Numbered from the stretch's first letter, positions 1-8,736 are shown. The stretch is DNA of 32,554 nucleotides from Acidobacteriota bacterium (GCA_030597245.1 JAUVSF010000005.1:1-32554), one strand, 5' to 3'. Program-made: numbers and translations. The notes: generated by a model not told the origin, from the sequence alone.

Positions 1-222
1 CAGGAGGGGTATGATCTTGTGCTTCTGAAAAAAGTTGCGGGTTTTACTCGGATTCCGGTGATTGCGTCAGGTGGTGCAGGCTCGCCGGAACATCTTCTCT
101 CGGCGCTTAGGGACGGCGAAGCGGATGCGGTTCTGGCCGCTAGTATCTTTCATTACGAGCGCTATTCGATAGCTGAAGTCAAGGAGTTCTTGAGCAAGGA
201 AGGTGTGGTGGTCAGACAGTGA
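1..222 (+). CDS. hisF: Imidazole glycerol phosphate synthase subunit HisF, C-terminal fragment (5' end outside window)
   Basis: Frame 1 is open from base 1: QEGYDLVLLKKVAGFTRIPVIASGGAGSPEHLLSALRDGEADAVLAASIFHY, the HisF C-terminal phosphate-binding motifs; followed directly by hisIE. Confidence 0.92.
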   Translation, partial: QEGYDLVLLKKVAGFTRIPVIASGGAGSPEHLLSALRDGEADAVLAASIFHYERYSIAEVKEFLSKEGVVVRQ

Positions 223-842
223 GAGAAGTTGATATAGAGGCTCTGGATTGGGATAAGTCAGGCGGGCTGATACCTGCAGTCATTCAAGACATCGGCACTG
301 GATCAGTCCTGATGGTGGGCTATATGAACCGCGAGGCGCTGAAAGAAACCTTTGATGCCGGAAAGGTAACCTTTTTCAGTCGAAGTAGAAAGCAGCTTTG
401 GACAAAGGGGGAGACTTCAGGTAACTACCTCATCTTCAAAGGAATTCAGACGGACTGCGATGCGGATGCACTCCTCATTCAAGCTGAACCGTGCGGGCCA
501 ACCTGTCATCGAGGGACTGTCACATGTTTTCAGGATGAGGCGCGGTTCAAGGGTATTACTTTTTTGAATCACCTGGAGAGTCTAATCATAAGCCGGAAGC
601 AGGAAATGCCTGAAGGTTCGTACACGGCTCATCTGTTCAGTTGCGGTCTCCCTCAGATCAGCAAGAAACTGGGGGAAGAGGCGATTGAGGTCATAGTTTC
701 AGTCCTTCAGGACCGACAGCAGACGCTCGAGGAGACTGCGGATTTGCTGTACCACCTGCTCGTCTTTCTGGTTGAAAGGAAAGTCAGCCTTGATGAAGTC
801 GTTGACGAACTGGAACGAAGGCATGGGGGGGGGAATCGGTGA
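219..842 (+). CDS. hisIE: Bifunctional phosphoribosyl-AMP cyclohydrolase / phosphoribosyl-ATP pyrophosphatase HisIE
   Basis: GTG start overlaps the hisF stop. HisI motifs (VLMVGYMNREAL, FFSRSRKQLWTKGETSGN, D.DADALL.. PCGPTCHRGTVTCF) are followed by a HisE domain (KKLGEEAIEVIVSVLQ..ETADLLYHLLV). Confidence 0.95.
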   Translation: MREVDIEALDWDKSGGLIPAVIQDIGTGSVLMVGYMNREALKETFDAGKVTFFSRSRKQLWTKGETSGNYLIFKGIQTDCDADALLIQAEPCGPTCHRGTVTCFQDEARFKGITFLNHLESLIISRKQEMPEGSYTAHLFSCGLPQISKKLGEEAIEVIVSVLQDRQQTLEETADLLYHLLVFLVERKVSLDEVVDELERRHGGGNR

Positions 843-849
843 TCGAGGC

Positions 850-910
850 AAGTAAGTAGTAAGTAGTAAGTAGTAAGTAGTAAGTAGTAAGTAGTAAGTA
901 GTAAGTAGTA
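850..910. repeat. Tandem heptamer array, unit TAAGTAG, about 8.5 copies
   Basis: Read directly: agtaagtagtaagtagtaagtag... with 7-bp period, starting 8 bp after the hisIE stop. Confidence 0.97.
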
Positions 911-1107
911 CGCCTGACCGTTGGAACTGCACGCCTAGACTTTGTCGTAAGCTTAATCGTAAACTTCGTCGGAAACTGGGTGGGATGGACCGACAAGGAT
1001 GACGACAAAGCTCGCGACAAAGGGGAGGCTGTGGTAAGTGATCGGTAATCAGGGTGGAGCCAGGAACCTGAGGGCTGGGTGGGCTGTTGCTCAAACCGCG
1101 CCAGCCC

Positions 1108-1274
1108 AAGCTCGAAATCCGAAGATCGAAACAAGTTCTAAATGAAAAAGTCTAAGGTCTAAACACCTTGAAGTGACTGTTTCTAAATAGCTTATCAGCA
1201 ACAGCCTGTTTCAGTCATTAGATATTTGAGCTTGAGATTTGTTTCGAATTTCGAGCTTCGAACTTCGGATTTGG
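1108..1274. repeat. Dispersed palindromic element, copy A (~170 bp), heptamer-built inverted ends
   Basis: Left end: aagctcg aaatccg aagatcg aaacaag. Right end (reverse complement): aaatccg aagttcg aagctcg aaattcg aaacaaa. Core ...cctgtttcagtc... is shared with copy B at 8808-8978. Confidence 0.8.
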
Positions 1275-1361
1275 CGGGGTAGTCGGTCAAGAAGATATAC
1301 CACCAAGGCACCAAGCACACCAAGAAAAAGTCAGCCGCAGAACGGGAGAATCTCTACAAGC

Positions 1362-1396
1362 CCTCAATACTCCAATACTCCAATACTCCAAGACCC
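1362..1396. repeat. Short tandem array of 8-mers (TCCAATAC)
   Basis: tcaatac tccaatac tccaatac tccaagac read directly; lies at the 3' end of the minus-strand ABC gene. Confidence 0.85.
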
Positions 1397-1401
1397 AACC
1401 C

Positions 1402-2382
1402 TCATGCCAAGATTTGGCCATGAGAAGCTTCCTCGTAGCGTTTGCCGGTTCGAAAAGCCTCCACGAAAGAATCCTCGGATCGGTGAAACTCGTCGGTTGT
1501 GCCCTGAAATCTGATATGGCCATCCTTCAGGAGCACAATTCGATCCGAGACGATCTCGAGGCATTTGAGATCATGAGTGACGACGACAGAAGTTAGATCC
1601 TCCTTGTCGCCAAGTTTTCGGATCAATCGACTGAGACTCTTCCCTATGATCGGGTCCACCCCCGTGGTGGGTTCGTCGTACAGAATGACATCGGGGTTAA
1701 TAGCGATTGAGCGCGCTATTGCGACTTGTTTCTTGGCGCCGACTCCCAGTTCGTCGTAAACAAAGTCACCCATTCCGTCCAGTTCCACCGCTTCGAGAAG
1801 GTAGTCAACTCGCTCCTTGATTTCGCTTTCAGTTAGCACCCCGCGCTCCCGCAGGGGATAGGCGATGTTCTCACTAACGTTGAGAAAATCGAAAAACGCG
1901 CCGCTCTGGAAGACATACGACACACGCTTCCTGATTTCCAGGAGTTCGTCTTCACCTAGGTGGCCCAGGTCGACGCCTTCAAAGAGAATTAACCCGGAAT
2001 CAGGTTTCAAAAAGCCTGCCAGCAACTTAAGAAGTACACTCTTTCCGGTACCGCTTCTTCCGAGAACGCCAAGTACCTCTCCGCAGTGCACTGAAAGAGT
2101 GATCCCTTCCAGGACTGGGTGATCAAACGCCTTTCTGACGTTGATAACTTCTATCAGGGGGAATTCTCCGCGCTCGCCACATCCTGCCGGCTCCGTCTCC
2201 TCCTGTTCGGAAACGCTACCCGGCTTGCCCAGGAAACGTCGAACCAGAATAGAGAGGAGAATGATGGCGTACGTCGAAAATAAAAGAAGCAGGAAGAGCT
2301 TGAAGACCTGCATTAGGACTCTTACAAACAGGGTACGCCAGCCCGGATGAGGCCGCCTGATTCCCGTATCTAAACGGTCCAC
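1402..2382 (-). CDS. MlaF-like ABC transporter ATP-binding protein with N-terminal transmembrane segment
   Basis: Walker A GRSGTGKS, Q-loop YVFQSGAFFDFLNVSENIAYPL (MlaF-like), Walker B VILYDEPTTGVDP, H-loop VVVTHDL; N-terminal FKLFLLLLFSTYAIILLSILV hydrophobic stretch. Confidence 0.85.
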   Translation of the reverse strand: MDRLDTGIRRPHPGWRTLFVRVLMQVFKLFLLLLFSTYAIILLSILVRRFLGKPGSVSEQEETEPAGCGERGEFPLIEVINVRKAFDHPVLEGITLSVHCGEVLGVLGRSGTGKSVLLKLLAGFLKPDSGLILFEGVDLGHLGEDELLEIRKRVSYVFQSGAFFDFLNVSENIAYPLRERGVLTESEIKERVDYLLEAVELDGMGDFVYDELGVGAKKQVAIARSIAINPDVILYDEPTTGVDPIIGKSLSRLIRKLGDKEDLTSVVVTHDLKCLEIVSDRIVLLKDGHIRFQGTTDEFHRSEDSFVEAFRTGKRYEEASHGQILA

Positions 2383-2425
2383 CGGCTCTAGAGATAGCCG
2401 GCCAGGTCGTTATCAGGCTGAGGCC

Positions 2426-2764
2426 TCAGTGCCGAATCTGAAATCTGGTTAACTTGCGAGCCATTTCCTTTTTCTGTTTGGTATCGCTTTTGCGATACTC
2501 CTTGAGCCAGTTCCGCAAGTCATTCGGGTTCATTTCAAGGACCTCACAGACCCAGTGAAAACTACCGGGCCGATTCTCGTATGAATAAAACCAATCAAGG
2601 GCGTCTTGGCGCCATTCTTCCCATTCTTTGTTGGAAGCCTTTTTCGGCGCGACAATATCTCTGAAGGCTTGGAGCAGAATTCCAAGAGCCAGATTCCTTA
2701 ATGAGGGTTCAGGCTTCTTCGTTTGTGGATATAGTCCTTCGCTCTCTAGTGCTGATGTTCTCAT
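2426..2764 (-). CDS. Conserved hypothetical small protein
   Basis: 112-aa ORF; DALDWFYSYENRPGSFHWVCEVLEMNPNDLRNWL resembles a small bacterial protein type with an 'A..W..S....pFSF..vCe.L..dp..LR..L' pattern (recalled, not searched). Confidence 0.65.
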   Translation of the reverse strand: MRTSALESEGLYPQTKKPEPSLRNLALGILLQAFRDIVAPKKASNKEWEEWRQDALDWFYSYENRPGSFHWVCEVLEMNPNDLRNWLKEYRKSDTKQKKEMARKLTRFQIRH

Positions 2765-2966
2765 AATTTTCTGTTATACCGTCCTTCAAATCGGAAAATC
2801 GGAGAGTTCGAGTTACTGGAAAAAAGCTTTTTACCAGATTTTGACAAAAAAACCTAGAACTTTCTTAACTTTTTCCATCCAATGGTTTGATGCAAGTCGA
2901 AGGGGAAAAGTTTCGATCCGTAGAAATTTCCGCTACAATGTCGCTTTCTTTCTTGAGGAGTAGAGA

Positions 2967-3488
2967 ATGAGCGTCGAAAGACAGAATGCAGTAACGCTGA
3001 AGGGTCAACCGCTTACGCTGGTTGGACCGGAACTGAAAGCTGGGGATCAAGCTCCTGATTTTCAAGTAGTGGGAACAAATCTGAAGCCCCTGACATTAGC
3101 CGATACCGGAGGCAAGGCCAGGATCTTCAGTGTGGTGCCTTCCCTTGACACTCCGTTGTGCGATTCACAGACCCGACGTTTCAATAAGGAAGCCGCGGAG
3201 TTGAAGGGTGCCAAGATCTATACCGTGAGCATGGATCTTCCATTTGCCCAGAGCCGCTGGTGTGCCGCCGCCGGAGTTGGAAGGTTGGTGATGCTTTCGG
3301 ACCACAGAAACGCCAGTTTTGGTGAGAATTACGGGACGCTGATCAAGGAACTGAGGCTCGATGCGCGTGCAATTTTTGTTGTAGACGAAAGCGGCACCAT
3401 TCGTCACGCAGAGTATGTAGGAGAAGTTGGCGATCATCCGGATTACGATGCCGCACTTGAGGCGGCCAAGAAGATTCTTGGAGCATAG
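2967..3488 (+). CDS. tpx: Thiol peroxidase (peroxiredoxin, Tpx type)
   Basis: GDQAPDFQVV, VPSLDTPLCDSQTRRFN (peroxidatic Cys) and DLPFAQSRWCAAAGV (resolving Cys). Confidence 0.95.
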   Translation: MSVERQNAVTLKGQPLTLVGPELKAGDQAPDFQVVGTNLKPLTLADTGGKARIFSVVPSLDTPLCDSQTRRFNKEAAELKGAKIYTVSMDLPFAQSRWCAAAGVGRLVMLSDHRNASFGENYGTLIKELRLDARAIFVVDESGTIRHAEYVGEVGDHPDYDAALEAAKKILGA

Positions 3489-5026
3489 TGCGTAAATTTG
3501 TCGCTCTCCTGACTGTGTCGTTCGTTCTCAGCGTTCAGGGCGGATTGAGTTCACAGTCTGTGGGTGGGCTGGAGGCGGCCCGCAATTACGTTGACAAGCA
3601 TTGGGCTGAAGTTCTCGAGGAGTTTGTGGCCCTCCTCAAGATTCCGAATATTGCCTCGAATCGGGAAGACCTGTGGAGAAATGCCAGAGTTCTACTCGAT
3701 ATGTTGTCGAAGAGGGGTGTCGCAGCCGAAATACTGGAGGCTGGCGGAGCCCCTTTTGTAATAGGAAGTCTGGAGGCGCCTCAGGCACAGGGGACCCTTC
3801 TCTTGTACGCCCATTACGATGGGCAACCTGTAGACCCGGCTCGCTGGACCGGATCTCACCCTTTTGAGCCGGTATTGCGAGACGCCGGCCTCGATGATGG
3901 TGGTGCCGTCATCCCCCTGCCGGTCGTTGAACGTCCGAATGACGATTGGAGGCTTTACGCGCGGTCTGCTTCCGATGACAAAGCGCCGATCGTGGCAATG
4001 CTTGTGGCTCTGGACGCCTTGAGAGCCAGTGGTGTTCCTCTCACTTTCAATCTACGGTTTCTCTTTGAAGGAGAGGAGGAAGCGGGCTCACCCAATTTGC
4101 AGGAGTTTCTGAAGCAATACGGCACCCGACTGGCATCCGATGCTGTGCTCGTCGCCGATGGACCTGTCTTTATTACAGGTGAACCCACGCTGTACTTTGG
4201 CGCCCGTGGGATCACTACTCTCGAAATCACTGTATACGGAGCCAGACACCCTCTGCACAGTGGGCACTATGGCAATTGGGCGCCAAACCCGGCAATGATG
4301 CTGGCCGAACTCTTATCATCGATGAAGGATTCCGATGGGAGAGTCCAAGTTGCAGGGTTCTACGACGGTATTGTGCCTTTGAGTCCACTGGAACGCACCT
4401 ATCTGGACCGCATTCCAAGAGTCGAGGCGCAGTTAATGGCGGATCTTTGGATAGCTCAGCCGGAAACCTCCGCCCGCCTGGTTGAATCTATTAACCTGCC
4501 TTCGCTGAATGTACGAGGCATGAATAGCGGATGGGTGGGTGAGCAAGCTCGTACGATAATCCCAGATTCTGCTACGGCTTCGTTGGACTTGCGGCTGGTT
4601 CACGGGATTGACCCATCGGTTCAGGAGGACCGGGTGATAAACCATATCCGTCAAAACGGATACCGGGTTGTCGGGGAGGAACCGGACGCGATGACTCGTG
4701 CCGAGAGTCCGAAACTTGCCCGCGTTGTGCGCGGCAGAGGATATCCGGCATATCGATCTCCGATGGAACTTCCCCTGTGTCGAAGGATGGTTGACTCGAT
4801 GGAAGAGTCGTTCGAAAGTATTGTCGTTCTTCCGACTCTTGGCGGGAGTGTACCGCTCTATCTTTTCCATAAGGTGTTGGGAGTCGATGCGATTATCGGA
4901 GTCCCGATCGTCAATCCGGACAACAATCAACATAGCCCAAACGAGAATCTGCGGTTGGGTAACTTCTTTAGCGGTATCGAGACCTTCGCTGTTCTTTTCT
5001 CATCGAAGGCCGAAGAATCTCGGTGA
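3488..5026 (+). CDS. Secreted M20-family metallopeptidase (dipeptidase-like)
   Basis: GTG start shares the last base of the tpx stop; signal peptide; LLLYAHYDGQPVDPARW, FLFEGEEEAGSPN, HSPNENLRL motifs. Confidence 0.88.
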   Translation: MRKFVALLTVSFVLSVQGGLSSQSVGGLEAARNYVDKHWAEVLEEFVALLKIPNIASNREDLWRNARVLLDMLSKRGVAAEILEAGGAPFVIGSLEAPQAQGTLLLYAHYDGQPVDPARWTGSHPFEPVLRDAGLDDGGAVIPLPVVERPNDDWRLYARSASDDKAPIVAMLVALDALRASGVPLTFNLRFLFEGEEEAGSPNLQEFLKQYGTRLASDAVLVADGPVFITGEPTLYFGARGITTLEITVYGARHPLHSGHYGNWAPNPAMMLAELLSSMKDSDGRVQVAGFYDGIVPLSPLERTYLDRIPRVEAQLMADLWIAQPETSARLVESINLPSLNVRGMNSGWVGEQARTIIPDSATASLDLRLVHGIDPSVQEDRVINHIRQNGYRVVGEEPDAMTRAESPKLARVVRGRGYPAYRSPMELPLCRRMVDSMEESFESIVVLPTLGGSVPLYLFHKVLGVDAIIGVPIVNPDNNQHSPNENLRLGNFFSGIETFAVLFSSKAEESR

Positions 5027-5075
5027 ATCGACTCCGTTCTCCAGCCCGTGCGATTGATACCACCTAAGATCTTCG

Positions 5076-5543
5076 TTGGGGACCGTGGCGCTGGAGGGGG
5101 CCAGAGATCAGAGATCGCTTGCAGGCTCGGCTGTGGATTGGCAGAATACTCGCGTGTCGGAAGACTCCCCAAGGATAGACCCGCTATATAGGAACGCCCT
5201 GAGAGAGGCTAAGATCATTCTTCTCACTTGGGCAGTTTTCCTGATCTATACCGTCACCTATTGTTACCTTTATGGGTACCTGTCTCATGAAGGAACTCCT
5301 GAATCGACCGGGCCGGACATAGGCGCGCTTGTAGGCCCTCTGTCGAGTTTCAACCGTGATCCGGCATCTCTCACCACTCCACTGGGGCTGGCCATCCCGG
5401 ATTGGGTTTTCTACGGCGTTGTCTTGCCTTGGGTTCTTTGTATTCTCTTTAGTCTGTGGTTCTGTCTTTTCTACTTTAAAGAAGACGATCTTGGCTCAGA
5501 TGGGGCCTTACGGGGGGACGGAGTTCCAGATGACGTCCACTAA
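5076..5543 (+). CDS. Small membrane protein, probable accessory subunit of the following symporter (start could be GTG at 5154)
   Basis: Two hydrophobic segments (IILLTWAVFLIYTVTYCYLYGY; WVFYGVVLPWVLCILFSLWFCLFYF); end overlaps the symporter start, an arrangement typical of SSS symporter pairs. Confidence 0.7.
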   Translation: MGTVALEGARDQRSLAGSAVDWQNTRVSEDSPRIDPLYRNALREAKIILLTWAVFLIYTVTYCYLYGYLSHEGTPESTGPDIGALVGPLSSFNRDPASLTTPLGLAIPDWVFYGVVLPWVLCILFSLWFCLFYFKEDDLGSDGALRGDGVPDDVH

Positions 5544-7407
5544 CCCGATCACAATAGCCACCTTTCTGGTCTACATCGCAGGTGTTTTTGTCCTGGCTGC
5601 GCTTTCACATCGCTTCCTGGCAAAGAAAGAGTTCCTGACTGAGTACTTTCTGGGAAGTCGCGGGCTCCGGAGTTGGTCGCTGGCCTTCGCCTTCGCGGCG
5701 ACAGCGACTTCCGGAGGGAGTTTTATCGGCTTCCCCTCGCTCATCTATAGTTATGGATGGATCCTCGCTTTCTGGATTAGCAGCTATTTGATCTACCCGC
5801 TTTGCGCAATGGGAGGCATGGGCAAACGGTTGAATCAGGTGGCTCGAAAAAGTGGAGCGATTACAATACCGGACGTTCTCCGAGATCGTTTTGAATCTCC
5901 TGCTCTCGGCTTGTTCACTACCTGCACGATTCTGCTTTTCACAACCTGTAATCTTGTCGCTCAGTTCCAGGCCGGCGCACTTATCGTCGAGGAGACTTTC
6001 AACCTGCCTGAAAGCTGGGGATACATTGTGGGCCTGCTGGTTTTTGCTGCAGTTGTCGTCATCTACACTGCCTATGGTGGTTTCCGGGCAGTGGTCTGGA
6101 CAGACGTTATGCAGGGTGTGGTGATGGCCGTTGGTGTTGTGTTTCTCCTACCGGTCATAGTCAGTCAGGTGGGGGGGCTGGATCAGGTGGTTGAGAGACT
6201 CAAGGCACAGCCGCCAACGTTGGTTACGTCGATTCCCGGAGAAAACAATGATCTTGCTTTCATATTGAGAAGGGACTCCTATCAGTCTGTTCCGATCGTT
6301 GGCCTTCAGTATGTAGTCTCGGAAGCTACTCTGGACTATCCGAGGGCCACTCTTGAAGAAGGCACGTCTGAACAGGGTTGGGTGATTCAAGTGGAACTGG
6401 CAACTGACGAAAGTTCTCATGTCCTCACAACCGCACGAGAGGTCAAAGAAACTGTTATGAGTGACCCTGTCCTCGGCGACCTGCTGCGAGTTGAACTGGC
6501 GTACGAGAACGATGGCACCAGGGAGGTAGGTCCGTTTGCCACCGTGCACTTCGCTAGGGGTGAAGAGCGTCTGTTTGGGCCTGGAAGAAGGCCTGATGGG
6601 CTCCCGTTTCATCCTTTGGGCCTCGCTATCTCTTATTTCCTGATGTGGGCGATCACGGCGATGGGCCAACCGGGAATGATGGTCAGGCTGATGGCATTCA
6701 AAGACAGTAAGACTTTGAAGAGAGCAATGCTGATTGTAACGGCATACTTCGCAGTGATTTATATCCCTCTGGTTTTCATCTTCACGGCGGCAAGGATCCT
6801 CCTCCCGTACATTCCACCTGAAAGCGCCGATAAGGCCATGGTGCTGGTGGCCACGCGGATTGTAGGCAACCTGGGGCCGTGGCATGCTGTTTTGGCTGCT
6901 GTATTTGTAGCAGCCCCATTCGCAGCCGTCATGTCTACGGTAGACAGTTTCCTGCTTTTGATCAGCTCTTCAATCGTCCGCGACATCTACCAAAGGTCGA
7001 TTAATCCGAACGTCACCGAAAAGGTGGCCAAGTGGACGAGCTATGTAACTACTGTAATTGTGGGAGTTATCGTAACTCTACTGGCAACTCGTACCATTGA
7101 CTTCCTGCAGTACATTGTTGTCTTCACCAGCAGTGGTTTCGCGTGCACCTTTCTGGCCCCGACCTTGCTCGGGATCTATTGGAAAGACATGACTCGGGAG
7201 GGCGCTTTGGCGTCTGCGATCGGAGGTCTGGGAGTCATTTTGGTATTTTTCTTACCGACCCTGTTTGGTGGAAGCCGAGTCAATCTTTTCGGATTGCATC
7301 CGGTCGTCTGGGGTTTGGCAGCCTCTTTTCTTCTTGGCTTCATCGTTAGTCGGCTTACAGGGCCATCACCCGGCCATCTTGTGCGACGGTATTTCTATGT
7401 AAGCTAG
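5530..7407 (+). CDS. Sodium:solute symporter (SSS family), with an extra soluble segment
   Basis: EYFLGSRGLRSWSLAFAFAATATSGGSFIGFPSLIYSYGW, VIYTAYGGFRAVVWTDVMQGVVM and MGQPGMMVRLMAFKDSKTLKRA are SSS motifs. ATG at 5530 is preferred over the listed 5356 start. Confidence 0.88.
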   Translation: MTSTNPITIATFLVYIAGVFVLAALSHRFLAKKEFLTEYFLGSRGLRSWSLAFAFAATATSGGSFIGFPSLIYSYGWILAFWISSYLIYPLCAMGGMGKRLNQVARKSGAITIPDVLRDRFESPALGLFTTCTILLFTTCNLVAQFQAGALIVEETFNLPESWGYIVGLLVFAAVVVIYTAYGGFRAVVWTDVMQGVVMAVGVVFLLPVIVSQVGGLDQVVERLKAQPPTLVTSIPGENNDLAFILRRDSYQSVPIVGLQYVVSEATLDYPRATLEEGTSEQGWVIQVELATDESSHVLTTAREVKETVMSDPVLGDLLRVELAYENDGTREVGPFATVHFARGEERLFGPGRRPDGLPFHPLGLAISYFLMWAITAMGQPGMMVRLMAFKDSKTLKRAMLIVTAYFAVIYIPLVFIFTAARILLPYIPPESADKAMVLVATRIVGNLGPWHAVLAAVFVAAPFAAVMSTVDSFLLLISSSIVRDIYQRSINPNVTEKVAKWTSYVTTVIVGVIVTLLATRTIDFLQYIVVFTSSGFACTFLAPTLLGIYWKDMTREGALASAIGGLGVILVFFLPTLFGGSRVNLFGLHPVVWGLAASFLLGFIVSRLTGPSPGHLVRRYFYVS

Positions 7408-7432
7408 TTGATGCACGCCAATGTGATGATTT

Positions 7433-7480
7433 AGCCACTGATTCACAGAATACGGGTCTGTGTTCTAGTGTTTAGTGGCT
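7433..7480. repeat. Imperfect inverted repeat in convergent spacer (CCACT.../...AGTGG class)
   Basis: agccact(7433-7439)..cacaga(7444-7449)..tctgtg(7457-7462)..agtggct(7474-7480), between two convergent genes. Confidence 0.65.
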
Positions 7481-7500
7481 GGCGGAGGGTGACGTTCAGA

Positions 7501-8562
7501 TCAGGATGCCAAGACTCGCTGGAAAAAGGTGATCCAGTTACCGTGGAAGATCATCCTGATCTCTTCTTCAGAATAACCACGGCGCTCCAAGATCGGCTCC
7601 AGCTTCTGAAGATCAGCTATTGTATCGAGATCTTCGGGCGTCTGCTCAGTGCCAAAGCCCCCATCGAGATCTGAACCGATTCCCACGTGGGAACAGTCTC
7701 CAGCCATCTGACAGATGTAGTCGATGTGGTCAACGACTGTTTCGAGGCGGGTATCTTGAGGTGTAGACTTTCCCCTGACCCAGTTTGGCGTAAGCATCCA
7801 GGCGTCGAGTGCCACTCCGATCACGGCCTCTCGTTCAAGCAGTATCCGCATCTGCTCATCGCTCAGTTGCCGCTGCCCAGGCACCAGGGTACGGGAGTTG
7901 TGATGGCTGGCCAGGATTGGCCCTTCAAATCGATCGGCCGCCTCGAGGTACGCGATATCAGCGAGGTGTGTCATATCAAGAATGAAACCCACCTGCTCCA
8001 TCGAACGAAGCAGCTGAAATCCCTCCGGGGTGAAGCCTCCTTCGGTGCCGGTGCCGTGTACGTACTGGTTTATACCGAAATGAGCTGGACCGATAATCCG
8101 GAGTCCGGCTTCCCACCACTCCGGCAACTGGTTCGGGCTCTCGATCGAGTCGGCGCCTTCCATGCTAAGAAGGAATCCAAGGGAAGCCGCTGGTGCGTTT
8201 TCATGCCAGTTGGAGAGATGATCGGTAAGGTCGTTTGAGTTGCGAATCCAGACTAAGTCGCCTCGTTGACACATCCGGCGGTAGCACTCCAGTTGATCCT
8301 GGCCGGCCCGATAGGCGGCATTCCTCTCCTGATAGGGCAGAAAGGGTGGATTTCCTTCCACAACCCGTTTTGCCAGCAGTGTGGCAATTGCCAGGCCAAC
8401 TTCAGCCTTCCTCATTTCCGGTATCGAAACCGTATTTCTGCCACGACCAGTCTGTTCCATCCCCTCCTCAGATTTTCGAATCTCATGGATTTCAAGAGAA
8501 AGATTTCGGCCCCAGTCAATGACGTTCCAAGCCAGATCAAGATGTGAGTCGAAGATAAGCAT
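7501..8562 (-). CDS. Membrane dipeptidase (M19 / renal dipeptidase family)
   Basis: FDSHLDLAWN, LLSMEGADSIE, HFGINQYVHGTGTEGGFTPEG, DMTHLADIAYLEAA, ASHHNSRTLVPGQRQLSDEQM, VGIGSDLDGGFG. Start set at ATG 8562 because upstream residues look like translated repeat. Confidence 0.9.
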   Translation of the reverse strand: MLIFDSHLDLAWNVIDWGRNLSLEIHEIRKSEEGMEQTGRGRNTVSIPEMRKAEVGLAIATLLAKRVVEGNPPFLPYQERNAAYRAGQDQLECYRRMCQRGDLVWIRNSNDLTDHLSNWHENAPAASLGFLLSMEGADSIESPNQLPEWWEAGLRIIGPAHFGINQYVHGTGTEGGFTPEGFQLLRSMEQVGFILDMTHLADIAYLEAADRFEGPILASHHNSRTLVPGQRQLSDEQMRILLEREAVIGVALDAWMLTPNWVRGKSTPQDTRLETVVDHIDYICQMAGDCSHVGIGSDLDGGFGTEQTPEDLDTIADLQKLEPILERRGYSEEEIRMIFHGNWITFFQRVLAS

Positions 8563-8611
8563 ATGAAGTGACAATCTAACAGAAATCGAAGCTTGCTGGG
8601 AACTGGGTAGT

Positions 8612-8640
8612 CGGTAATCGGTAATCGGTGATCGGTCATC
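8612..8640. repeat. Heptamer array CGGTAAT/CGGTGAT/CGGTCAT, 4 copies
   Basis: cggtaat cggtaat cggtgat cggtcat, 7-bp period. Confidence 0.93.
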
Positions 8641-8696
8641 AGGGTGAAACCGGGGACATGGCTTGAACCTTGGAGCTTGGTATCTTAAATCGTGCT

Positions 8697-8736
8697 CGGC
8701 CTGCCGCGCCGTAGCTCGAAGAGCGAAGGGGGGTGC
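8697..8736. repeat. Dispersed hairpin element, copy 1 (CCGTAGCTCGAAGAGC)
   Basis: cggcctgccgcgccgtagctcgaagagcgaaggggggtgc matches 17005-17043 cggcctctcctccgtagctcggagagcaaaggcggatgc. Confidence 0.75.

Noticed and set aside
850-910. Possible CRISPR array from regular repeats
   Set aside because: Units are directly adjacent 7-mers with no spacers and no cas genes nearby; it is a simple tandem array.
699-1134. ORFs on the minus strand (136 aa and 116 aa) with LLLTTYYLLLTTYY
   Set aside because: These are translations of the TAAGTAG heptamer array and spacer DNA, antisense to hisIE; not credible proteins.
2816-2837. ctggaaaaaagctttttaccag palindrome upstream of tpx
   Set aside because: AT-rich palindrome centred on AAGCTT; may be promoter- or terminator-related, but too weak to call alone.
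6148-6885. 245-aa minus-strand ORF antisense to the SSS symporter
   Set aside because: Shadow ORF inside a strongly supported coding region.
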